Assembly: GCA_021298355.1 (NCBI GenBank)
Contig: JAJTEH010000012.1
Coordinates: forward strand, 56,647-120,646
Direction: 5' to 3'
From: Flammeovirgaceae bacterium
GTDB taxonomy: Bacteria > Bacteroidota > Bacteroidia > Cytophagales > Cyclobacteriaceae
DNA: 64,000 bases
The notes under the pieces: generated by a model
Told to the model about the DNA's origin: nothing
Database searches by the model: none
What the model saw: the letters and a program-made list of their open reading frames with translations, nothing else
Part shown: positions 8,355-17,216 of the stretch, one piece after another
Numbering within the stretch: the stretch's first letter is position 1
How the letters are laid out: every line of letters starts with the position of its first letter
Translations under genes and position numbers: made by a program

Positions 8355-9407
8355 GAAATTCTCCTCATTTGCATCTACAGAAAATTTTTTTCTGATTGTT
8401 TCTAATCCTTTGGCTCCCAATTCTTCTCTCAATTCTTTATTCGTTACCAGTGTGGTTAACGCATCAATCCATTCTTGCTGTGAGTTTGCCCAAAAGCCAT
8501 TTACATTAGGAATAACTATATCTTTATTAATGGCCACAGGCGATACAACAGCTGGTTTACGTAAGGCAAAATATTGCAAAGCTTTAAAGCCACATTTACC
8601 CTGCGTCCAGGGGTCGTTGGGAAGCGGCATAATACCAATATCCATTAAGTTTAAATCTTCAATTTCGGTTTGTTTGCTCCAGGGTAAAAATTGCAAACGC
8701 GCTACATTCAAATCCGGTTTTTCATCGGCAATTACTAGAAAAGAAACTTGCGGTAAGGTATTTTCCAAGGCTACCAATACCGGTTCAATTTCTTTTAAAT
8801 ATTTTAAGGTAGAGCGCGAGCCCGTCCAACCGATGGTTACACGGTGTTTATCGTTTTCAATTTTAGGTAAAGGTTGATGCAAACGTGTATCTAACGTGGT
8901 AGGATTGATGTATACATTTTTATTGTACTGCAAAGCAAAAGAAGCCAGGTAAGCATTGCCCACACTAATCTTATAAGACCATTTGCAAATACTTTTTACT
9001 TTACTTCTCCAGCGCATACATTTTTCCAGCTTGCTTTCATTGGTTTTGTCTGTTAGCCAAATGGCATCATCGAAATCATAAATTATTTTTTTTCTTAAAA
9101 TTTTCGCGATTACCCACTCGAAAACCGGAGGCCCTACAGGCGTTACCTCTCTGTGTATAAAAACATACCCGGCAGACATTGCCCGAAATACATCTATTAT
9201 TCTTCCGCCAAAACCACTTAGTAAGGCCAGAATCTTACCTAAAAAATTCCCGGATTTGTAAAAGATTTGCCAATTATGAGACTTCAAAAAGGATGAATGC
9301 GCTAGGTGATACCCTTTGGCTTGCAACACAGAAAAGTATTGTTCGAAGCGAAAGCGCTGAGAAGGAGCAACTTGTAACGGATAAGGTGTTAGAAAAAGGA
9401 TTTTCAT
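8337..9407 (-). CDS. Glycosyltransferase, GT-B fold (group 1-like)
   Basis: From this start the product is 356 residues and begins MKILFLTPYPLQVAPSQRF, a standard Rossmann opening of GT4-type enzymes. The C-terminal donor half has TIGWTGSRSTLKYLKEI and the DIGIMPLPNDPWTQGKCGFKALQYFAL region with acidic/Gly residues that bind the nucleotide sugar. An upstream ATG at 9455 would add 16 residues (MCKNLAKVSANLWQV...) that do not belong to the fold, so I rejected it. It is the only early gene in the locus read leftwards. It overlaps the end of the 7023 gene and diverges from the exporter. On the minus strand, CAAATTTG, one mismatch from a -7 box, lies just upstream. Confidence 0.8.
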   Translation of the reverse strand: MKILFLTPYPLQVAPSQRFRFEQYFSVLQAKGYHLAHSSFLKSHNWQIFYKSGNFLGKILALLSGFGGRIIDVFRAMSAGYVFIHREVTPVGPPVFEWVIAKILRKKIIYDFDDAIWLTDKTNESKLEKCMRWRSKVKSICKWSYKISVGNAYLASFALQYNKNVYINPTTLDTRLHQPLPKIENDKHRVTIGWTGSRSTLKYLKEIEPVLVALENTLPQVSFLVIADEKPDLNVARLQFLPWSKQTEIEDLNLMDIGIMPLPNDPWTQGKCGFKALQYFALRKPAVVSPVAINKDIVIPNVNGFWANSQQEWIDALTTLVTNKELREELGAKGLETIRKKFSVDANEENFLRFFA

Positions 9408-9467
9408 CGTAACTTGCCACAAATTTGCAGAAACCTTAGCTAAGTTTTTGCACATGTTACCTGCTTT

Positions 9468-10298
9468 ATGAAACCCGACCCTATTGTGTACGAGATACGT
9501 GCGACCCGAAACAGACTTTTTAACCTAAAAGAACTTTGGCTTTACCGCGAGCTTTTTTACTTTTTTACCTGGCGCGATATTAAAGTAAAATACAAACAAA
9601 CCGTTTTAGGTTTTTTGTGGGCCATTTTACAGCCTTTATTAATGATGCTCATTTTCACCCTTTTCTTTGCGCGCGCTTTAAACATTCAAAATTTAGCCAT
9701 TCCTTATCCTGTATTTGTGTTCTCCGGTTTAATCATCTGGAATTTCTTTTCATCTGCCTTAACTAATGCCTCTAACAGCATGGTAAACAATGCCCCCATC
9801 ATCAAGAAGATTTATTTTCCTCGACTGATCATTCCTGTATCTTCTTTACTTGGCGCACTCTTCGACTTTATTATGGCTTTTATCCTATTTGTGATAATCT
9901 TACTATACTACCAAACAGCACCCGGCATACATGCCCTGTACTATTGGCCTTTGGCTTTGCTGGTAACTGCAATAGCCTCGTTAGGATTAGGAAGTTGGTT
10001 GTCTGCCCTAAACGTTAAGTACCGCGATTTCCGATATGTTATTCCCTTTTTAGTTCAGGTTTTATTTTTTGTAACTCCGGTTATCTATCCAACAAGTGTA
10101 ATAGACCACGAATGGATTCAGTATTTGATCGCCCTATCTCCCATGTATGCCGCTATCGAATTGTTTCGCATTCCTTTACTAGATACTCTCCCTAATTATA
10201 CTTTTATTTCTATAAGTATATCAACCGGAATTATTTTTCTTTTTATCGGATTAATTTATTTCAGAAGAACAGAAGATTTCTTCGCAGACCTTGCCTGA
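9468..10298 (+). CDS. wzm: Polysaccharide ABC exporter, permease (Wzm-like)
   Basis: The 276-residue ABC-2 permease has six predicted membrane segments after a short cytoplasmic N-terminus. The LYRELFYFFTWRDIKVKYKQT stretch is typical of the amphipathic entry of Wzm/TagG proteins. With the next gene it would form the inner-membrane exporter for an undecaprenyl-linked glycan made in the cytoplasm. The ATG follows AGTTTTTGCAC, a plausible variant of the -7 box, so a promoter may lie in the gap from the divergent glycosyltransferase. The ATPase gene begins two bases after its stop. Confidence 0.92.
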   Translation: MKPDPIVYEIRATRNRLFNLKELWLYRELFYFFTWRDIKVKYKQTVLGFLWAILQPLLMMLIFTLFFARALNIQNLAIPYPVFVFSGLIIWNFFSSALTNASNSMVNNAPIIKKIYFPRLIIPVSSLLGALFDFIMAFILFVIILLYYQTAPGIHALYYWPLALLVTAIASLGLGSWLSALNVKYRDFRYVIPFLVQVLFFVTPVIYPTSVIDHEWIQYLIALSPMYAAIELFRIPLLDTLPNYTFISISISTGIIFLFIGLIYFRRTEDFFADLA

Positions 10299-10299
10299 T

Positions 10300-11520
10300 A
10301 TGCAACCGATTTTAGACATACAACATATAGGTAAGCGTTATAATATTGCGCATCAAAGCGGAAGTTATTTGAGTATGCGCGAACGCATCAGTCAATTGTT
10401 TACTCGTGAAAAAACAACGAAAGAAGAGTTTTGGGCCTTGAAGGATGTTTCATTCTCTGTTATGCCTGGCGAATCCATTGGTATTATTGGAAGAAACGGT
10501 GCAGGGAAATCTACCTTATTAAAAATTCTTTCTAAAATTACTCCACCCACTACAGGCAAAATAATTTCGCGCGGGCGCATTGCCAGCTTATTAGAAGTAG
10601 GTACAGGCTTTCATACAGAATTATCAGGCAGAGAAAATATTTTTTTCAATGGCTCTTTGCTCGGTATGAAACATGCCGAAATAAAAAATAAGTTCGATGA
10701 GATAGTGGATTTTAGCGGAGTAGAAAAATTTTTAGACACCCCCCTTAAACATTATTCATCGGGTATGCAATTGCGTTTGGCATTTGCTGTGGCTGCCTTT
10801 CTTGAACCAGAAATTTTAATTATTGATGAAGTATTAGCCGTTGGCGATGCAGAGTTTCAGAAAAAATGCATGGGCAAAATGGAAGATGTGAGCAAAAGCG
10901 GAAGAACCATTTTATTTGTTAGCCACCACATGGCAGCCGTACGTAAACTTTGCAGCAAAGCCATCTTATTAAAGAACGGGCAGGTAGATGCCTACGGAAA
11001 TACAGAAGAAATATCCGACTATTATTTAAGACAAGGCTTAAGTAGCCAGACAGAGAAAAATTTTACGCAAGAAGAACAAAAAGGAGAGTCCATTATTTTA
11101 AAACGTGCTGCTGTTTATGCAAAAGGGCAAACACCACACGATCCTATTAAAACAAGTGACGAAGTAGTTTTCGAATTCGATTTTACCAACACCTTGCATA
11201 ACCAAAATATAGATCTTACCATCGATTTGTTCGATCAAACCGGAGTACACGTTTCTCATTTTGGAATGGTTTGTAGCGAAGACGAGAAATTACCAAACGG
11301 AATATACCGCACCACCGGAGTTTTTCCTGGTCATATTCTTAATACAAACCGATACAACATCAGTGTAATGTTCGGTTTAAACCAGTCGCAAGTGTTAGTA
11401 AAGGAAAATGAAATTCTGAGTTTCGATATAGTGGATGATATCGCAAACAGAGGAAAAAATTTCGCCAGATTTCCTGGCATTATCCATCCGGTTTGTAAAT
11501 GGAAAACCACACACCTATGA
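10300..11520 (+). CDS. wzt: Polysaccharide ABC exporter, ATPase with C-terminal glycan-recognition domain (Wzt-like)
   Basis: The 406-residue ATPase has Walker A GRNGAGKST (about residues 64-72), the signature YSSGMQLRLAFA, Walker B ILIIDEVLAVGD and a switch His (FVSHH). After about residue 250 an extra beta-rich domain of roughly 150 residues follows, matching the Wzt C-terminal domain that binds the modified non-reducing end of the O-antigen before export. That makes the exported glycan likely to carry a terminal cap, and nearby methyltransferases are candidates. I chose the ATG at 10300, directly after the wzm stop, over an upstream TTG. Its stop overlaps the next start (ATGA). Confidence 0.93.
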   Translation: MQPILDIQHIGKRYNIAHQSGSYLSMRERISQLFTREKTTKEEFWALKDVSFSVMPGESIGIIGRNGAGKSTLLKILSKITPPTTGKIISRGRIASLLEVGTGFHTELSGRENIFFNGSLLGMKHAEIKNKFDEIVDFSGVEKFLDTPLKHYSSGMQLRLAFAVAAFLEPEILIIDEVLAVGDAEFQKKCMGKMEDVSKSGRTILFVSHHMAAVRKLCSKAILLKNGQVDAYGNTEEISDYYLRQGLSSQTEKNFTQEEQKGESIILKRAAVYAKGQTPHDPIKTSDEVVFEFDFTNTLHNQNIDLTIDLFDQTGVHVSHFGMVCSEDEKLPNGIYRTTGVFPGHILNTNRYNISVMFGLNQSQVLVKENEILSFDIVDDIANRGKNFARFPGIIHPVCKWKTTHL

Positions 11521-11933
11521 ACAAGCACATCACCTTCGATAAACCATCCATTATTCATTTTAACAAAATAGGGAACAGTTCTATCGGATTTATTTCAATA
11601 GCAGAAAATTCCATTCTTCCATTCGAAATAAAGAGAGTGTATTGGACGTACTTTACTCCAAACGATGTTATGCGAGGGCACCATGCGCATAAAAATTTAC
11701 AACAGATTTTATTTGCAGTTAATGGAAGTATTGAAGTTGAACTGATTACAAAAGAGAAAGAAGTACTAAAATTTAATTTACATAATCCAAGCGAAGGTCT
11801 CTACATTCCACCGATGTGTTGGCGAACACTTCAGTTTTCGCACAGTGCTGTATTGTTGTGTTTAGCTTCGGAAGAATATACAGAGGCCGATTATATAAGA
11901 AGCAAGGAAGAATTTTTGAATCTGATTGTATGA
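11517..11933 (+). CDS. FdtA/WxcM-like sugar 3,4-ketoisomerase-type cupin
   Basis: The 138-residue single-domain cupin begins MNKHITFDKPS, with its ATG overlapping the wzt stop. The sequence IKRVYWTYFT, then RGHHAHKNLQQ (His at about 55, 56 and 58) and GLYIPPMCWRTL, follows the pattern of FdtA/QdtA enzymes. Those shift the keto group of dTDP-4-keto-6-deoxyglucose from C4 to C3 using the HxH pair. It would lead to a 3-amino-sugar, but no matching 3-aminotransferase sits beside it, so the product is uncertain. The final bases overlap the ATP-grasp start. Confidence 0.8.
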   Translation: MNKHITFDKPSIIHFNKIGNSSIGFISIAENSILPFEIKRVYWTYFTPNDVMRGHHAHKNLQQILFAVNGSIEVELITKEKEVLKFNLHNPSEGLYIPPMCWRTLQFSHSAVLLCLASEEYTEADYIRSKEEFLNLIV

Positions 11934-12997
11934 AAAAAATTTTGATAGCAGGAGCAGGTGGAGCACCTTCAGAAGGAGTAATCAGATCTTTACAACTAAG
12001 CCATAAAAAAGATTGTGTAATTGGTATGGGCAGCGAACCTACCGACCTAGCTCTATCTAAAGCAGAAAGAAAATATTGGGTGCCTTATGCCAATCATCCT
12101 GAATATCCTGCACAACTTTTTAAGTTAATTGAAAAAGAGAAACCAGATCTTATACATTTTCAAAATGATTTAGAAGTTTTCCACGGAAGTTTATTGCGCG
12201 ATGAGTTACACAAAAGAGGTGTTCAAACTTTTATGCCTACACATGACGTAATCGAAACTTGTGTAGATAAGTTTAAAACCTATCGTAAACTGAAACAAGC
12301 AGGTGTACCTGTTCCAAAAAATATTTTATTGAACAGCGAAGATGATTTGAAAAATGCTTTTGATGAATTAGCAGACGAACAAGGTAAAATCTGGTTAAGG
12401 GCTTCGTCTATTGGTGCAGGCGGAAAAGGAGCTTTACCAACTAACAATTTTGAATTTGCAAAGAATTGGATCGATCACTTTAAAGGATGGGGAGATTTTT
12501 GTGCAGCACAAATGTTAACCAGTCAATCTGTAACATGGCTTTCCATTTGGCACGAAGGCAAGCTAGTTGTTGCGCAAACAAGAATAAGAAAAGGTTGGGT
12601 ACATGGTAACAGAACACTATCAGGCGTTACAGGCGTTACTAAAGTAGGCCAAACCTACTCTAACCAATTAGTAGATGAAACAGCAACAAAAACTATTTTA
12701 GCAATAGATCAACAACCACATGGTATTTATGCGGTTGATATGACGTACGATAAAAACAACATCCCTAATCCTACAGAAATTAACATCAGCAGATTTTTTA
12801 CCACAGTTTTATTTTTTACTAAAGCCGGATTAAATCTTCCATCCATTTTTGCCAACATAGTTCTGCACCATGAATGGCCTGAACTGCCTAAAAAAATAAA
12901 TCCTTTACCAGATGGCTTACTTTGGTTACGGGGTATGGATACAGAACCAGTATTGGTACATGAATCTGAAATGAATAACCTTATAACACTATTGTAA
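11930..12997 (+). CDS. ATP-grasp ligase of the polysaccharide cassette
   Basis: From the ATG that overlaps the previous stop (ATGA) the product is 355 residues and starts MKKILIAGAGGAPSEGV, a preATP-grasp Rossmann domain. The ATP-grasp fold follows: a lysine after VDKFKTYRKLK, the glycine-rich RASSIGAGGKGALP, and the metal-binding EINISRFF, which keeps the Glu and the Asn-x-x-Arg spacing of active members. It resembles carbamoyl-phosphate synthase large-subunit-like proteins found in glycan loci. These probably form an amide or acyl bond through an acyl phosphate. The substrate is unknown. An upstream ATG at 11816 lies within the FdtA-like gene and was rejected. Confidence 0.82.
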   Translation: MKKILIAGAGGAPSEGVIRSLQLSHKKDCVIGMGSEPTDLALSKAERKYWVPYANHPEYPAQLFKLIEKEKPDLIHFQNDLEVFHGSLLRDELHKRGVQTFMPTHDVIETCVDKFKTYRKLKQAGVPVPKNILLNSEDDLKNAFDELADEQGKIWLRASSIGAGGKGALPTNNFEFAKNWIDHFKGWGDFCAAQMLTSQSVTWLSIWHEGKLVVAQTRIRKGWVHGNRTLSGVTGVTKVGQTYSNQLVDETATKTILAIDQQPHGIYAVDMTYDKNNIPNPTEINISRFFTTVLFFTKAGLNLPSIFANIVLHHEWPELPKKINPLPDGLLWLRGMDTEPVLVHESEMNNLITLL

Positions 12998-13891
12998 ATG
13001 ATTTTGCTTACAGGTGCTTCGGGTTTTATAGGTAAACATTTAGTTACCAACTTACAAAATAAGTTTGGTAAGCATAATGTTATTTGTTTTACTTCAGCAC
13101 CAGTTGAACATGCAAACTATGTTTTGCACAATCAATACAATTTTGAATCCGATATCCTGACAAAAGCAGGATATGCACCTATAGAGGTTGTTATCCATGC
13201 AGGTTCGTTTACGCCAAAAACGATTGCGCAACAAAATCAATTTGAGAATTGTATAAGTATCATAAACAATACACAAAAACTTTTAAGTCTTCATTTGCCG
13301 TACCTTAAAAAGTTTATTCTACTCAGCACTTTAGATGTATACCAACCCAACATAAACATTAACGAAAACTCTTTCGTTAATCCCACCACGTTCTACGGAC
13401 AAAGTAAATTATACCAAGAGCATGTTGTAAGGCAATTTTGCAAGGCAAATAAAATTGCGTATACAATAGCGCGCCTCGGTCATATATATGGTCCGGGTGA
13501 AGAAGCCTATCAAAAATTAATTCCTACTGTATTTCAAAAAATTATTCAACAACAGCCCATCGAAATTTTTGGTAATGAAGAAGATCTTCGCTCTTTTTTA
13601 TATGTAGAAGATGCCTGTTCGGTTATCTCTAATTTACTACACACAACCGCTTTACCTGAACTTATAAATGTTGTTAGCGAAACATCTATTTCCATTAAAA
13701 AAATTATTGAAACAATTTTGTTTGTAACCGGTAGCAATGTTTCAATAGTAAAAAGCGAAAACAAACAAGTGCCTTTGCGAAGTTTATCTTTTGAAAATAC
13801 GCTGATGAGAAAATATCTTATGAAAGAAGAAACTTCGTTAACAGAAGGATTGCAGCAAGAATGGAACTATTTAAAAAGTAAATATGCCTAA
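12998..13891 (+). CDS. NAD-dependent epimerase/dehydratase (extended SDR)
   Basis: The 297-residue protein begins MILLTGASGFIGKH, the GxxGxxG NAD motif. It has a catalytic Ser in LLSTLDVY, and Tyr-x-x-x-Lys in YGQSK (about residue 133). A RSFLYVEDA segment of the sugar-nucleotide type follows near residue 200. It probably oxidises, epimerises or reduces a nucleotide-activated sugar. It starts on the base after the ATP-grasp stop, and the HAD gene overlaps its end by eight bases. It is therefore translationally coupled in a five-gene cassette and likely acts on the same intermediate. Confidence 0.88.
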   Translation: MILLTGASGFIGKHLVTNLQNKFGKHNVICFTSAPVEHANYVLHNQYNFESDILTKAGYAPIEVVIHAGSFTPKTIAQQNQFENCISIINNTQKLLSLHLPYLKKFILLSTLDVYQPNININENSFVNPTTFYGQSKLYQEHVVRQFCKANKIAYTIARLGHIYGPGEEAYQKLIPTVFQKIIQQQPIEIFGNEEDLRSFLYVEDACSVISNLLHTTALPELINVVSETSISIKKIIETILFVTGSNVSIVKSENKQVPLRSLSFENTLMRKYLMKEETSLTEGLQQEWNYLKSKYA

Positions 13892-14492
13892 TTTATTTAT
13901 TGATTTAGATGGAACTATTATTGATGCCCGAAAGCGAGTGTATGAAGTCTTTCGTTTTCTTGTGCCAAAATCCAATCTTAGTTTTGATGCTTATTGGGAA
14001 ATAAAAAGAGCAGGAATTAGCAATGAATCTATATTAATAAATCACTTTAACTTTTCAGATTTACAAATCGCAAACTTTATCAGCCAATGGATGAAAGAAA
14101 TAGAAAAAGAGAATTGGTTAGAATTAGATAAGCCATTTGATAACATTAAAAGTAAATTACAAAACCTTAAAAAGAATTATAAACTTATACTCGTTACCGC
14201 ACGACAAAGTACAACAAATACCCTAAAGCAACTGAAACAATTACAATTAGATACCTATTTCGATGACATCCTAATTACCAATCAAACCTTAACCAAACAG
14301 GTAATTATTAAACAAAAGTTTGATGTAACTTCTGAAGATTTAATCGTAGGAGATACAGGAAAAGATATAGAAACCGGAAAAGCACTGGGCATTAAAACAG
14401 TAGCTGTGCTTTGTGGATTTTTGTCTGCATCTACTTTAGAAAAATACAATCCGGATTACATTATACAAAGCCTAACTGATTTTAACGCATGA
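13884..14492 (+). CDS. HAD-superfamily phosphatase
   Basis: The 202-residue protein has HAD motif I DLDGTIID (residues 7-14), with the two Asp that act as nucleophile and acid/base. The Thr of motif II is in LVTAR, and motif IV is VGDTGKDIETG. The cap lies between motifs I and II, as in subclass I phosphatases. It may dephosphorylate a sugar phosphate or a nucleotide-sugar precursor made by its neighbours. It overlaps the SDR by eight bases and the methyltransferase by four. Confidence 0.85.
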   Translation: MPNLFIDLDGTIIDARKRVYEVFRFLVPKSNLSFDAYWEIKRAGISNESILINHFNFSDLQIANFISQWMKEIEKENWLELDKPFDNIKSKLQNLKKNYKLILVTARQSTTNTLKQLKQLQLDTYFDDILITNQTLTKQVIIKQKFDVTSEDLIVGDTGKDIETGKALGIKTVAVLCGFLSASTLEKYNPDYIIQSLTDFNA

Positions 14493-15199
14493 AAGAAGAC
14501 TTACAAAAAAGAGTTGACGAATCATCTGCATTTTATGCAAACTCATTTTTGAGTTTGGATTATAAATTGGCTGATTATGCATATGATACACTTAAACAAT
14601 TCTTTATAGGAACAGATGCATTAGAAATCGGCCCAGCTTCAGGTTATATGACCAAACACCTAATCAACGATTTTAAAAAGTTAGATGTATTAGAAGGATC
14701 CGAATCGCTATTAAGCGCAATACCTACCTATGAAAACGTGCGCAAGTTTCATTCGCTAATAGAAAATTTTGAGGCTGATAAAGAGTACGACACTATCATT
14801 ATGAGCCACGTGTTGGAACATATCGAGGAACCCATTAAAAATTTAGAAAAGATAAAATCCTGGTTAAAGAAAAAAGGTCGATTGTTAATTGCAGTTCCCA
14901 ATGCTTTATCGCTGCATAGGATGGCAGCAGTAGAAATGGGTTTGTTAAAAAATGAATATCAATTAAACGAAAGAGATTTACAACTTGGGCACTTCAGAGT
15001 TTATGATTTAGAAACGTTGAGTACACACATAAAAGAAGCAGGTTTTACCATAACAAACAAAGGAGGTTATTTTCTAAAACCTTTATCAAATTCGCAAATA
15101 GAAAAAAACTGGGACGATAAAATGATACACGCCTTCTATCTTCTCGGAAATAAATTCCCAACTCATTGTGCTGAAATTTTTATAGTTGCAGAGAAGTAG
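14489..15199 (+). CDS. SAM-dependent methyltransferase, class I
   Basis: The 236-residue protein shows motif I LEIGPASGYMT near residue 47, an acidic residue ending the second strand (VLEGSE), and DTIIMSHVLEHIEEP, the UbiG/Methyltransf_11-like post-II motif. A KGRLLIAVPN strand follows. It is the last gene of the overlapping cassette. Because wzt has a terminal-cap recognition domain, this enzyme is a good candidate for methylating the growing glycan end, but it could equally act on a free sugar nucleotide. Confidence 0.85.
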   Translation: MKEDLQKRVDESSAFYANSFLSLDYKLADYAYDTLKQFFIGTDALEIGPASGYMTKHLINDFKKLDVLEGSESLLSAIPTYENVRKFHSLIENFEADKEYDTIIMSHVLEHIEEPIKNLEKIKSWLKKKGRLLIAVPNALSLHRMAAVEMGLLKNEYQLNERDLQLGHFRVYDLETLSTHIKEAGFTITNKGGYFLKPLSNSQIEKNWDDKMIHAFYLLGNKFPTHCAEIFIVAEK

Positions 15200-15208
15200 T
15201 TAATCGCT

Positions 15209-16147
15209 ATGATAACAGAAACTAATTGGCCTCAGGTAACCATTTACACGCTTGTGTACAACACAGGGAGTTATGTTATTGAAGCTATTGAATCTGTAAT
15301 TAAAAATAATTATCCTAACATTCAACATATCATAATTGATGATTGCTCAACAGATAATCAATCGGTACAAGTAGTAGAAAATTGGATAAACGAAAACAAT
15401 TATCCCTGCATATTTATAAAGCATGATGCTAATAAAGGAGTTTGTTATTCCTTAAACGAAGTACTTTCATTAGCAACAGGTAAATATCTGATGGGTATTG
15501 GCGATGATGTATTTACACCCACACGCATTATCGATCATGTTTCCATTCTTGAGAAAGAAAGTGATGTTGCTGTTGTTTTTGGAGATGTTGCTGTTATAGA
15601 TAGTAAAAGCAAAATTATAAGCGATTCTTATTTTCAAAATCACGGAATAAAAATTAAACAAGAGACTAAACTAAATCTGTATAAAACTTTATTGCATCAA
15701 AATGTAATTCCAGCGGTAGGAGCAAGTGTTAGAACAGATTTGGTAAAACAAGCGGGAGGTTTTGACGAAAACCTTGTTTTCGAAGATTGGGATCTATGGT
15801 TGCGATTAGCAAAAAATCAACATTTTTATGCTCACTCAAAACGTGCCGCCTTTTACCGAAAGCACGAAACGTCTATTACCAATACAAAGACGTTGGCCAT
15901 GCAAATGTCTAATGTTAAAACTTTGCTAAAACATACACATTCGCCCGAGTTTGATGCAAACGTGCAATCGCGTATGTTATATTTTACCGAAGAAGTTTAT
16001 AAGATAAATGTAAAACAAGCAAGAACCTTGTACAAAGCGATTTTATTAAAAACACAATCGTTAAAATCATTCTTTTTTTATCTGATAACTTCACTGCGGA
16101 TTCCATATTCTTTTTTTAAATTTTTAGTTGCCTTTAAAAGAAGATAA
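15209..16147 (+). CDS. Glycosyltransferase family 2
   Basis: The 312-residue GT-A enzyme starts with VTIYTLVYNTGSYVIEAI, has DDCSTD for the nucleotide, and MGIGDDVFTP in place of the DxD. LVFEDWDLWLRLA (EDW motif) marks the acceptor-binding half. The C-terminus ends in a hydrophobic/basic tail (FFFYLITSLRIPYSFFKF) that may touch the membrane. It is ten bases after the methyltransferase, in the same orientation. Confidence 0.88.
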   Translation: MITETNWPQVTIYTLVYNTGSYVIEAIESVIKNNYPNIQHIIIDDCSTDNQSVQVVENWINENNYPCIFIKHDANKGVCYSLNEVLSLATGKYLMGIGDDVFTPTRIIDHVSILEKESDVAVVFGDVAVIDSKSKIISDSYFQNHGIKIKQETKLNLYKTLLHQNVIPAVGASVRTDLVKQAGGFDENLVFEDWDLWLRLAKNQHFYAHSKRAAFYRKHETSITNTKTLAMQMSNVKTLLKHTHSPEFDANVQSRMLYFTEEVYKINVKQARTLYKAILLKTQSLKSFFFYLITSLRIPYSFFKFLVAFKRR

Positions 16148-16148
16148 T

Positions 16149-17216
16149 ATGAAAGTACTTTTTGTAATCGTATATGTTCATAATTACGGTTTTGATGGTT
16201 TAGCAATCGAAAGTAGCTTCGACAAGAATATAGCCATACGTTATTTTAAACTAAATGCATTTTTTACATTTTTAATGTGGAAAATAAACGCCTTAACCTA
16301 TCGTTTGGGATTTTCATTTAAAGAATTCGTAAACAGAGTTTGGTTTAAAAATTTTGTTGTAAAAGAAAAATTCGATGTTATATGTAACCAAGGTATTGTA
16401 ACAGATGAGTGGTTAGCTCAACTCGATTTACCACTTGCAATTGTTTCAACTTTACACGAAGATTTCGACTATTTGTATAAAAAGCAAGGTAAGTTTTTAA
16501 CAGATCGGATAAACAACTTCGCCAATAGAATAAATCATTTCATCTATTTATCAGAAAGATCTAAACAATACCTGATTCAGAAACATAACGTAGAGGAGAG
16601 TAAATTCACGAAAATTTATAATGGATTTAATTATCCTTATACCTGGGTGAATAGCAAAAAGGAAACTTTCACTTTTGGCATGATAGCCAGAGGCACAGAC
16701 GACAAAGGTTGGTCCGAGTTATTTAAAGCATTCGAAGCCTTGTATGTGGAAAAGAAGAACATCAGATTAATGGCTATTGGAGGGCAAAAATATTTTAACA
16801 ACTTTATTGAGCAATACCAACATGTGCCAATTGAGTTTATTCCTGCAACAAATGAGCCAATGCCTTATATTCAACAGTTTGATGTTGGTGTGTTACCTTC
16901 TATAGCAGAGTGTTTACCAAACTTTGTTGTGGAGTGTTTAGCCAATAGCATTCCGGTTATTGCTACCGATGTTGGAGAAGTAGAAAACATGATAACATGT
17001 GCAACAGGTAAGGCTGGTATTTTGGTAACCTTAACAAATGGAAGGGCTAACCCTGAAGCACTTCTTGCGGCCATGCGATTTTCTATAGATAATGAAGATA
17101 GTTTTCAGCAATTAAAACAGCATACAAAACCTTGCTTTGCTAACTTTAACATGGAAAAGTGCGTGCAAGCATACGAGGCTAAATTAACTGAGTTTGCAAA
17201 ATGGAATGCCAATTAA
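16149..17216 (+). CDS. Glycosyltransferase family 4
   Basis: From the ATG at 16149 the protein is 355 residues and opens MKVLFVIVYVHNYGFDG. The donor domain shows FGMIARGTDDKGWSELFKAF and the nucleotide-sugar segment PSIAECLPNFVVECLANSIPVIA with the conserved Glu pair of GT4. An earlier in-frame ATG at 16128 lies inside the preceding gene and adds seven unrelated residues. The sugar transferred cannot be read from sequence. The next gene starts inside its last codons. Confidence 0.88.
   Translation: MKVLFVIVYVHNYGFDGLAIESSFDKNIAIRYFKLNAFFTFLMWKINALTYRLGFSFKEFVNRVWFKNFVVKEKFDVICNQGIVTDEWLAQLDLPLAIVSTLHEDFDYLYKKQGKFLTDRINNFANRINHFIYLSERSKQYLIQKHNVEESKFTKIYNGFNYPYTWVNSKKETFTFGMIARGTDDKGWSELFKAFEALYVEKKNIRLMAIGGQKYFNNFIEQYQHVPIEFIPATNEPMPYIQQFDVGVLPSIAECLPNFVVECLANSIPVIATDVGEVENMITCATGKAGILVTLTNGRANPEALLAAMRFSIDNEDSFQQLKQHTKPCFANFNMEKCVQAYEAKLTEFAKWNAN

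Noticed and set aside
9408..9455. 16-residue extension of the minus-strand glycosyltransferase
   Set aside because: It is unlike the family N-terminus, and the divergent promoter region of wzm would overlap it.
11816..11929. N-terminal extension of the ATP-grasp protein
   Set aside because: It lies in another frame of the FdtA-like gene and reads CCIVVFSF-like random sequence. The ATG overlapping the previous stop fits better.
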